Below are positions 55,871-64,000 of a stretch of DNA of 64,000 bases, in pieces. Within the stretch, counting starts at the first letter, position 1; the number at the start of each line of letters is the position of its first letter. The notes under the pieces were generated by a model, which saw only the letters and a program-made list of their open reading frames with translations, did not search any database and had not been told where the DNA came from. The stretch spans positions 227,688,872 through 227,752,871 of the forward strand of contig NC_077233.1 in NCBI RefSeq assembly GCF_027887165.1, written 5' to 3'. This DNA is from Monodelphis domestica (lineage: Eukaryota > Chordata > Mammalia > Didelphimorphia > Didelphidae). A program made the translations under genes and the position numbers.

Positions 55871-56087
55871 CAAATTCCCCAGGTTGTTAAAAAGTTACAT
55901 CAAATCTAAATTTGTTTCCTTGCAACTTCACTGCTTACTCCCATTTCTGCCCTTTGGAGGCAAGCAAAAAGATTCACTTCTCTAATGCAGCCTTTGAAAT
56001 ACTCAAAGATAAATTTTCTCAAAGGCTAAGTATACTCAGTTCCTCCAACTGATCCTGATTCAGCATGATTTTGCAGCCAGAACCCAA

Positions 56088-56152
56088 CACAGTGCCTGGC
56101 ACACAGTAGGCACTTTGAATGCCCATTGAATGAATGAATGAATGAATGAATC
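56088..56152 (+). mobile_element. L2 LINE 3' end with (TGAA)n
   Basis: cacagtgcctggcacacagt, then five to six tgaa units. Confidence 0.75.
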
Positions 56153-56177
56153 AAACTTGCTCTCCTCTATGTACTTC

Positions 56178-56350
56178 CACCTCTCCCTCAACTCTTACCA
56201 TCTATCTTAGGGTCAGTTCTAAGACAGAAGAGTGTCAAAGGCTAGGTGGTAGGTCACACAGCTAGAAAGTATTTGATTTTAAAATTTGAATCCAGGTCCT
56301 CCTGACTCCAGGGCTGGCTGTCTATCTACTAAGCTACCTCGATACCCCCT
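56178..56350 (-). repeat. CORE-SINE (SINE1 type)
   Basis: aactcttaccatctatctta, taagacagaagagtgtcaaa, gaatccaggtcctcctgact, inverted head. Confidence 0.8.
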
Positions 56351-56720
56351 CCCACCAATACTATTCAGTTTATCAGTACCTTTCCTTGAATGTAGTGTCT
56401 AGAACAAAGCACTTTATTCTAGATATGGTTTGGTCAGGGCAGAGTATAGTAGGAATATTTATCACCTTGCTTGCCTTGGACAATATTCCTTTCTTAATAC
56501 AGCCTAAGATTGTATTAATTTTCTTAGCTGTCATGTCACACTTTTGACTCCGATTTAAATTTGCATTCCATCAAAACCTCCAGTTCTTTTTCAGACAAAC
56601 TGCTCTCTAGCCATGCCTTTCTCCTATTGCATTTGTGAAGTTGATTTTTTTTAATCCAGGTTTAAAACTTCATTTATTTCAATGGTTCTGTGACTTCGTC
56701 AGTTTGGATATTTATTCCCT
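56350..56720. mobile_element. Old CR1/L3-like LINE fragment
   Basis: ggtcagggcagagtatagta, aatacagcctaagattgtat, ctttttcagacaaactgctc, ttgtgaagttgattttt: landmarks of a mammal-wide LINE repeat that I associate with CR1/L3. 63550-64000 belongs to the same repeat, further along. Confidence 0.5.
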
Positions 56721-56724
56721 TCAA

Positions 56725-57275
56725 CAATGAAGATTGTAACCCATTCATACTGGCCTTTCATATGTGACTTTTGTTCATGTTCTCATGAGTTTGCCATCTA
56801 TTTAACATATGGGAGGCTTTTCTCACTTTCATCTGATATCTCAGGTAGACTGACAGGACTGAACTTGTTATGTGAAGTCCATCACTTCTCATGTGAAGAG
56901 TCCTCTTCCATTATCCTCCTGACATATTTTACTTCCTTAAAATTCCTCTTTGGTTATACTTTACAGCCTGTGTACCTTATACTTGTCCATTTCGTATAGT
57001 TTTCTTTCCTTTTCCCTTTGTCCTTTCTCTGTTTCCTTTTCTCTTCTTCCTTTAACTTTTTCTTTCTAAAATTTCCATTAGTGACTTTTAAAAATTTTAC
57101 TTTGCTTTCCCAATGTATTCCTTCCTCTTCTCAGAGAGCCATTTTATACAAAGAATTTTTAAAAAAAAATTAGCGATATTGATGAACACAGTCACCATGT
57201 CTGACATACTTGGTGTTCTGCTATGAAGAGAAAGAATGAAGTACATTTTTAAAAAATGATTTGCTTTAGCATTTT
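56725..57275. other. Unassigned intronic sequence
   Basis: Pyrimidine-rich in places (57000-57065). The 90-codon frame at 56727-56999 has no recognisable motif. Confidence 0.35.
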
Positions 57276-57279
57276 TTTT

Positions 57280-58375
57280 TTAATTAGAGTTCCAAATTCT
57301 CTTCCCTCTCCCCACCACCCATTGAAAAGGTAAGGTACTATATAATGTCAATTACACATATGAAATCATGCAAAACATATTTCCATATTAGTTATGTTTA
57401 AAAAAAAAGCAAGAAAAAAGTGAATAAATTATATGTTAAATTGCACTCAGAGTTCATCAGTTCTCTCTCTGGAAGTGGATAGCATTTTTTCATTATGATT
57501 CTTTTGTAATTATTTTGGATCATTGTATTGATCAGAGTAGCAAAGTCTTTCACAGTTGATCATCATCTCAAAATTGCTGTTATTGTGTACAGTGATCTTC
57601 CAGTTCTTCAGACTTTACTTTGCATCAGTTCATATAGGCCTTGCCATGTTTTTCTGAAACCACCCTCCTTGGGATTTCTTATAGCAAAACAGTGTTCCAT
57701 CACAATCATATTCCACAATTTGTTTAACCATTCCCTACTTGAGAAGCATTCCCTTCATTTCCAGTGCTTTGCTATCATGAAAAGAACAGTTATAATTTTT
57801 GTGAACATATATGTATATATATATTCCATGTATGTATGTATGTATGTATTCTTTTCCATTTTCTTTGATTTCTTCAGGATACAGACCAAGTAGCAATATT
57901 GCTGGGTCAAAGAGTATGAAGTTTATAGTTTTCATACTTAATTCCAAATTTTTCTCCATACTAGTTGGACTAGTTCATTATTCTACCAGCTATTCATTAG
58001 TGTACATGTTTGTCCCTCATCCCCTCCAGCAATTTCTGATAGATATGAGGTGGTATCACAGTTCTGACTTACATTTCTCTAATCAATAGTGATTTAGAGA
58101 ATTTTTTTCATATTAGTTATATTTCTTCTTCTGATTTCTTCTTCTGAAAACTACATGTTTATATCCTTTGACCATTTGTCAACTGGGGAATGGTTCTTAT
58201 TTTTATAAATCTGACTCAGTTCTATTCTCAGTATATATTTGAGAAATGAAGACTTTATCAGAGAAACTTGCTGTAAAAAATTTTTATATTCATTGTTTAT
58301 GGTACCTTTTAGCATAATATAGTTTCCCTGGTTATCTCTTAATTAGGTCTCTTGAGTATATTTAAAAAATCAATT
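57280..58375 (-). mobile_element. Older L1, 3'UTR and ORF2 part
   Basis: Inverted L1: aattgctgttattgtgtaca, atattccacaatttgtttaa, gtagcaatattgctgggtca, ccatttgtcaactggggaat. A (TATG)n run lies at 57828-57850. Heavily mutated. Confidence 0.82.
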
Positions 58376-58379
58376 TTAT

Positions 58380-58725
58380 TAATATCTACATTTTTATCTC
58401 ACCTATTGTTACCACACACTGAAAAAAGTCTCATACTCACACTCATGATTCTCCACCTCTGCAACAAAGCAGCAAATAACATCTTTTCTTATGTTTTCTT
58501 TGGGGCAAGCTTAATTATTGGGATATTAAAGCATTCATACTCAATTTGTTTTGTTTTCTCCATTTACATTACATTACATTATATTATATTGTATTATGTA
58601 TGTTTTTTCCAGCTTTTTAAATTTCACTTTGTATCAATTCATGTAAATCTTCTTATGATAAAAAGAAATACCCTATATGCCAAAACATTTGTAATAGGTG
58701 TACATGAGGTCCTTTTTTTCCCCCA
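58380..58725. other. Unassigned, possibly L1-derived
   Basis: AT-rich, with a ttacattacattatattat low-complexity stretch near 58567. Confidence 0.35.
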
Positions 58726-58729
58726 TGGG

Positions 58730-59205
58730 AAGATTTAATGATGTCTGTCAGATGGAGAATATCTAAACAAGTTCTTATATGTGAATATAATAGAATATTA
58801 TGGAGCTATAAGAAATTATTGATTTTATCAATACAGAAAAACATGAAGGCTCAAATGAATTGATGTGAAGTGAAATAAACAGAACCATGGAAACTATATA
58901 TATACAATGGCTGCAACAATATAATTGAGAAAAACAGCAATAAAGCAATTGGAACTAAATATTGTGGAATAGTACTAACCAAGCTTGATCTCTAAAAAAG
59001 AAATATAAGAGGTTTGTTATATTGTAGAGGTAGGGGACTCTAGATATGTAACTGACTTTAATATAAGATTTTTTTTGATAGGTTGATTAGTTTTGCGTAA
59101 CTTTCTCTTTTATTTTTGTTCTCAGGGATAGCTCTCTGAGAAGGCATAGGGGAGAATATTGAGAAATTCAAATAAACATAAAAGGTATCAGTGTAATTAA
59201 TTTAA
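58730..59205 (+). mobile_element. Older L1 3' end, opposite orientation
   Basis: gtgaatataatagaatatta, aagaaattattgattttatc, aatgaattgatgtgaagtga and aataaacagaaccatggaaa are the plus-sense L1 ORF2 end and 3'UTR. It lies between two minus-strand L1 pieces. Confidence 0.72.
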
Positions 59206-59211
59206 AAAAAT

Positions 59212-60480
59212 TATTCCAAGCTTCTCTATATTCGTTGTTAATACTTGATTCTTACAATATAGTAATACTCCATTATATTCAGGTACCTTGTTTAGCTAGT
59301 CCCCAATTTATGAGAATTTAGTTTTGTTTCCAGTTCTTTGCCATCATAAAAATACTAGTCTGCATATTTTAGGTTTATATAAAGACCAGTATTTTTCATC
59401 TTTGACTTCTTTGGAGTCTATGCCTGCTAGTAGGACCTGTAGGCTAAAGACTATGGATATTCCAGATTGCTTTTCAAATTTATTGGACCAATTCACAGTT
59501 CAACTAACAATGTGCTAGTATACTTCTCTTTCCATAACTCCTCTAGCACTGGGTATTCCTCTTGTCATGTTTGATATTTTCTAGGTGTGTGATAAAAACT
59601 CAAAATTGTTTTGATTTACATTTCTTTTATAATTAGTGATTTGGAGTAGTCTTTCATATTATTGCTAACAGGTTTCTTCTTTGACCCATGCCCTTTGACC
59701 CTGGGGAATGATTTTTGGGTTTTGCATTTGTTTAGTTCCCTTAATATTTTGGATATCAGAGTCTTACCAGAAATATCTTTTACACCCCCCCCCCCAAATT
59801 GACTATTTCCTTTCTTCATTTTGGTTGCATTTGATTTTTTTTCCATTTCATGATTTTGAAGTTATCTATTTCATCTTCTGTGATCATCTTTATATGTTGT
59901 TTGGTTAAGAGTTCACTCTCTAGCCTTAATTGTTAAAGATACTTGATCTGGTCCTCTTCTAATTTTTTTATGGTGTGGTTTTTGATATTCAAGGCATATG
60001 TTCATTTTGAGCTTATGGGTTATACAATGTTGGTCTAAATCAGGAATTGTTAACCTGAGGTCAATGGGCTCAAAAAAAGTATTTTATTTCTGTATTCCTT
60101 TGTGTTTTCCTTTGTGTTTCCTTTTATTAATTTAAAAACATTCTGGGAAAGGGCCCATAGGTTTCACCAAATTGTCAAAGAAATTAATGAAACAAAGAAG
60201 ATTAAAAACCCCTGATCTAATTCTAATTTCTGCCCCACTACTTTCCCATTTTTCTGTGATACTCATTTTTAGTTCTTTGGAGACTGTCATATTTCTTGCC
60301 TCCAAACAGGTAGAGTTTGGTCATAAAACGAGATGGGCCTTTTTATTTTTAGAGGAATATTGGGATCAACAAAAGAGATTACTGGTTTCACAAAGCCTCT
60401 TCTATTCAACTGTGGACCCAACTCTTTGACCATTTCTAATTTCTGTCTCAGCTATACGTAGTGATGGGCATAATCTGGGC
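59212..60480 (-). mobile_element. Older L1, ORF2 part, carrying a MITE
   Basis: ccccaatttatgagaattta, ccagttctttgccatcataa, gaccaattcacagttcaact, gcatatgttcattttgagct; the two parts join across the MITE at tctaaat/tctaatt. Frames are broken. Confidence 0.8.
60041..60214 (+). mobile_element. hAT-like MITE, copy 3, best preserved
   Basis: Termini caggaattgttaacctgagg and ttaaaaacccctg are imperfect inverted repeats, 12 of 16 matching. Flanking 8-mers gtctaaat (60033-60040) and atctaatt (60215-60222) match at 6 of 8 positions, as an aged hAT 8-bp TSD would. It sits inside an L1. Confidence 0.65.
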
Positions 60481-60484
60481 AGCA

Positions 60485-60635
60485 GATATTCTTCATTCTA
60501 GTCTTTCCTAGATGAATGATCAGATCAAGCTTTTTTGATTGGTTACGAATCTTTTCCAGAATGCCCTGTGGAGTTGCAGGTCTTAATTAATTAGCACAAT
60601 ATCATGTTTTAACAAGAGCCCTTCCCATCTATCTC
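60485..60635. other. Unassigned intronic sequence
   Basis: Short spacer with no identified feature. Confidence 0.3.
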
Positions 60636-60639
60636 TTCA

Positions 60640-61560
60640 ATTTGTACTCTCAGCTATTCCTTCTTCACAGTAGAAAGCACCTCTGGCAAACATTTTTCAG
60701 TTTTACTCATCTCCTGATGTTTATAGTCAGAGTCATTGAGCAGGACTATCATGTTATTATATCTTTCGAGGAAATTTGAATGATTTTGATTTATCTATAG
60801 GAGACACGTTGTCGGAAGAGAGTCTGTAAAGTGGAATTTTATTACACTCCTAAAATGTTTAAAATTTATCTACAGTGGTATCCTGTGCACTCAACATCTT
60901 TGAGTCATTTGCAAAATGGTAAAGATACAGTCCATTGCTGAATATTGCTGGCAAAAGTTTGCTTATTTTCTCTTGAGTGCTGTCACTGAGAATCGTCTTG
61001 ATTCATGTGTAAATAAGCCTCAAAATTTTTGCATAGAAGGAAAAATAGACATATAGGTTTATAGTAGTTTTCTCATTCAAATTTTGATATTAATAAGGTC
61101 TGAGATTTATTCCTATACCTTGAGTCTCTTCCTTTCTTTGTGAATTAGCATCTTCACCACTGTGTCATTTCCAGCGCAATCTTCTCTGGATAGTTCATTA
61201 TGACTTCCCCCCTTCTTTATCTTCTTTAGTGCCATTTCTACCTCCTCTCCCTGGCCTGTGAGGTCAGAGATCAAATGTAGTGATTCTACTGTCCTTGCTG
61301 GTGAAAATGGTTTGTTATAGTAATCTTTGCAAATATCTTTCTTTTTTGTTGTTGTTGTATTGTCTTTCATCTGTCTTTTTTCCGTTTTTTTTAGATGGCC
61401 TGGCTTAGTTGGATATTTTGTCAAACTTTTTCTAAACTGATTTTATCTTCCATTGCTTATCTCTGCTTTATGACATTATATTGCTCACAATCATCATTTT
61501 TGGTAAGATTTAGAAAATGAGTTCATATTCAAAATTGGTGATGCCTTTGTTGACATTGTA
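60640..61560 (-). mobile_element. RTE-clade LINE fragment
   Basis: The minus strand at 61424-61113 encodes a stretch with EEVEMALKKIKKGGSHNELS and then ED.AGNDTVVKML, matching the start of the RTE (BovB-like) reverse transcriptase domain (E-V-x-x-A-L-x-K-x-K-x-G-K). No catalytic FADD box is present here. RTE elements of this kind donate the MAR1 SINE tail. Confidence 0.55.
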
Positions 61561-61564
61561 CAGT

Positions 61565-62045
61565 GTCCTGTGCCATATCTTTTCTCTATTTGACAAATAA
61601 ATTGCAACAAGTGCTTTCTAGCTGCTTTTGAGCTTCTTGTGCTAATTGATTTACATCAATTAAACTTCCATATAAAATTGTTGTAATCGGTGTCTATGTA
61701 ATTTCTGCGGTTTATTGTTTAATTTTTGTTATCAATTGCTTATTTTAAAGTTTGAGATTGATGGCTCTAATTGTATGTCATATCTTTTGTTATTATTCTT
61801 CTATCTTCTTACCATTCTGATCTTTTTTTAATAAGATGGTGGTTTGATAGTACACAGATAATTGTTTCAAGGTAGACCTTCACAATAATCATAAATCTTA
61901 TGTCTGTCCATTAATTGTAACCAACTTAATTTTTGGCATGTTATTTATTATTTGCCTGCCAATTTTTTCTGGAAAAAAAGTGTTCATGATGTAAAAGCTT
62001 GAGATTTCTGTGTAGTTTATAAATATTTGGCCTCTCATTTCTTCT
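61565..62045. other. Unassigned intronic sequence
   Basis: AT-rich. Possibly further RTE-derived sequence, not resolved. Confidence 0.35.
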
Positions 62046-62047
62046 TT

Positions 62048-62225
62048 TTTAAAGCCCTCACCTTCTTCCTTATAATCTATACTAAGTATGAGTTCAAAGG
62101 CTGAAGAGCCATAAAGGTTAGGCAATTGGAGTTAATTGACATGCCCAGGGTCACACAGCTAGAAGTATCTGAGTTCAAATTAGAACTCAGTACCTCCTGT
62201 CTTCAGGCTAGGTTTGCCTGCCCAC
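62048..62225 (-). repeat. CORE-SINE (SINE1 type)
   Basis: T-run, aaagccctcaccttcttcct, gacatgcccagggtcacaca, tacctcctgtcttcaggcta. Confidence 0.82.
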
Positions 62226-62344
62226 TTCTGAGCTTTATGCTTTCCAGTCTATTTCTCTCTACCATCCTCTCTCCCCACTTTTACACTGAAGTCACCAAAT
62301 ATCTTGTATGTGATGCAATAGAGGGCCAAATCGGAAGCCTTTAT

Positions 62345-62850
62345 TCCTTGAATAAGTATTTATTAAGCACCTTCCTTATACTAGGTATTGTCCTAGATGA
62401 TGGGGATTCAGAAACAAAAAAAAAGTCTCTGTCGTCTAGGAGTTTACATTCTCTTGGAGCTTTTACATAGAAAATACTAAATATAAAATAAAAGTAAATA
62501 TTTCAGGGGGAAGGGTACTAACTATCAAAGAGATCAGGATATACTTCAAGTAGAGAAAGTGCCATTTAAACTGAGCCTTGAAGGAAGTTAGAGATAAATG
62601 AGGCAAAAGTGAAGGAATACATTTCAGTCCTGGGGGACAACTTGTGCAAAAGGTTAGAAAATAAGAGAGATACAGTCATGTGTTAGGAACAGCATGTAAG
62701 CTACTTTGGCTGGAAATACATAATAAGTGCAGAAGTAGGCTGCAGTCAACTTGGGAAGGAAGGGCTTTAGGTGCCGTACTGAGGGTTTTGTATTTTACCC
62801 CAAAGGCAATAGAGAGCCACTGGAGCTTCTTAAACGAATGAATGAAAAAA
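62345..62850. repeat. Old dispersed repeat, longest copy
   Basis: taagtatttattaagcacct, gtcgtctaggagtttacatt, actgagccttgaaggaagtt, gtattttaccccaaaggcaa, tagagagccactggagcttc. Pieces of the same element occur at 40360, 41618 and 55235, and its left end resembles 30595, 39725 and 42490. Class not assigned. Confidence 0.55.
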
Positions 62851-62924
62851 TATTCATTGTTTACCATAAGCAGACACTGGGCATCAAATAGAAATAAAAA
62901 TGAAAAAGAACTAAGATAGTGTAT

Positions 62925-63115
62925 ATAGAGCACCGGACTTGAAGTCATGACAATGGGCAAGTCACTTAACCTCTGACTGCCTCAGTTTTTTCATCTATAA
63001 GATAGGGATAATAATAGCACCTACTTCACAGTGTTGTTTTGTGGATAAAATGAGGTAATCTTAGTAAAGGACTTTGTAAACCCTTACTGTACAATATAGA
63101 TGCTAGCGATGATGG
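62925..63115 (+). repeat. MIR-type SINE
   Basis: atagagcaccggacttgaag, gggcaagtcacttaacctct, cctcagttttttcatctata, ataatagcacctacttcaca. Confidence 0.82.
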
Positions 63116-63119
63116 TGAT

Positions 63120-63545
63120 AATGATGACTAAACAACAGTTCCAGTCCTCAAGGATTTTACATTCTAATAAAATAAAATGTATAGGGGAGTTGTGGTCAGG
63201 GAGTGGTGTTCTGATTAGGAAATGGTTATTTTGCTCTAGAATGTCATAAGAATGAAGGATTGAGCCAAAAGGCAAGTAATTGACTTGTTCTTTCCAGAGA
63301 TAGTAGTGTTGATTGGATTATTGCTCCTAGAGCTAGAGGAGAAATTTGGTAGAAAGAATGCCGAAAGAGTCTGTACAGTGGCATAGAATGCAGATGCCTG
63401 GGAAGCAACATGTTAGATCTGGGTCTAGGCTAGAAAGCAGAAGGAATTGAATTGAAATGTATGAGTTAGTTGACATTGAAACATTAATATGGATTCTTTG
63501 GGTCTGAATCTCCCTAACTATGTCATGGTTTGCTCCATAATTTTC
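63120..63545. other. Unassigned intronic sequence
   Basis: May contain decayed parts of the old dispersed repeat. No exon seen. Confidence 0.35.
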
Positions 63546-63549
63546 CTTC

Positions 63550-64000
63550 ATTTTTACGAAAATTAGTGACTCAAATGCTTTATTAAAACTTGTCTGTCAA
63601 CCTAGTAATTCTGTCAAGTAAAGAAATAAGGGAGCAGCCATAGTAGCTCAGTGGATAGAGATCCAGATCCAAAGACAGCAGGTCCTTGCTCCAAATTTGA
63701 CCATAGATACTCCCCCCATTGCCTAGGGCTTATCTGCCTTGGAATTGTTTCTTAGTATTGATTTCAAGACAAAAGGTAAGGATTAAAAACAAAAACAAAG
63801 AAAGGAAATAAGGTCAATTTAGAATGACCTGATCTTGATGAAGCTATGTTGGCTCCTTGTGATTGCTGTTTCCTGGTCATTAGCTGTACCTCAAATGATG
63901 TGTTCTAGAATTTTTCCAGAAACAGAAGTCAGACTCACTGTTCTTTAGTCACTGAACTGGTTCAGCCACCTCTTCAATGTTTTCCTCATTAAAGTTGAAT
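63550..64000. mobile_element. Old CR1/L3-like LINE fragment, split by SINE
   Basis: aacctagtaattctgtcaag, then after the SINE aaataaggtcaatttagaat, gacctgatcttgatgaagct, atgttggctccttgtgattg, gtgttctagaatttttccag. Continues past the window edge. Confidence 0.55.
63631..63800 (+). repeat. CORE-SINE (SINE1 type) with TSD
   Basis: ggagcagccatagtagctca, gcaggtccttgctccaaatt, then gattaaaaacaaaaac as A-tail. The flanking aagaaataagg (63621-63631) and aggaaataagg (63803-63813) are its target duplication. Confidence 0.88.

Larger units (their letters stand above)
48236..64000 (+). other. Probable intron 1 of the rightward gene
   Basis: No convincing coding exon with splice sites was found between the donor at 48236 and the right edge. 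The plus-strand open frames at 49675-49995 and 52680-53201 were examined: the first has no recognisable domain, the second is L2 and L1 sequence. Confidence 0.4.

Noticed and set aside
61113..61424. 103-codon minus ORF as a novel nuclear protein
   Set aside because: Its EEVEMALKKIKKG stretch matches the RTE reverse transcriptase entry region; it is a LINE remnant.

Overview
This window looks like marsupial nuclear DNA, with a didelphid opossum such as Monodelphis the best guess. The basis is the repeat content: many CORE-SINEs of the MAR1 and SINE1 type (gcagctaggtggctcagtgg heads, Ser/Thr/RTE-style tails), MIR/THER1 elements, L2, and many 5'-truncated L1 copies whose ORF2 C-termini are plainly L1 but not placental. 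Family names come from memory of consensus sequences, not from a search. Gene density is very low: one recognisable coding exon and one further CpG-island promoter.

Layout. (1) 1-2264 is intron, read on the minus strand, of the gene whose first coding exon lies at 2448-2265. That exon encodes the N-terminus of BRI3 (brain protein I3) and ends in a clean GT donor; the remaining exons lie off the left edge. A CpG island (about 2100-3130) covers its promoter and 5'UTR. (2) 3.4-5.3 kb holds a strongly diverged tandem repeat with units of roughly 70 bp. (3) 5.3-25 kb is intergenic: L1, L2, MIR and SINE fragments, a 380-bp GAAA/GGAA microsatellite and a CpG-richer patch at 22.6-23.1 kb. (4) 25301-30171 is a complete two-LTR endogenous retrovirus remnant inserted into a SINE, with a PBS, a PPT, a 4-bp target duplication, no visible gag/pol, and later SINE and L1 insertions. 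(5) 32-42 kb is nested L1, including a fragment with an RT FADD motif, plus two clean solo LTRs (34076-34428 inside an L1, 37959-38271 inside a MIR), a palindromic mariner-like MITE and an L1 with a perfect 15-bp TSD. (6) 47.7-48.4 kb is a second CpG island with paired CCAAT boxes, a YY1-type site and a consensus splice donor pointing right: the promoter and first exon of a plus-strand gene. In human, BRI3 and TECPR1 are, as I recall, divergently oriented neighbours, so TECPR1 is the leading candidate, but no TECPR1 coding exon was recognised. (7) 48.4-64 kb is probably intron 1 of that gene, filled with L1, L2, RTE, CR1-like and SINE copies and one hAT-like MITE.

The two promoters face away from each other across about 45 kb of repeat-rich DNA. 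No CRISPR array, operon or other prokaryotic feature is present, and I found no convincing new multi-gene system. The most informative structures are the nested transposon insertions whose boundaries can be read directly from target duplications, the small signal-peptide-like ORF inside the retroviral remnant, and the old 70-bp repeat beside the BRI3 promoter.
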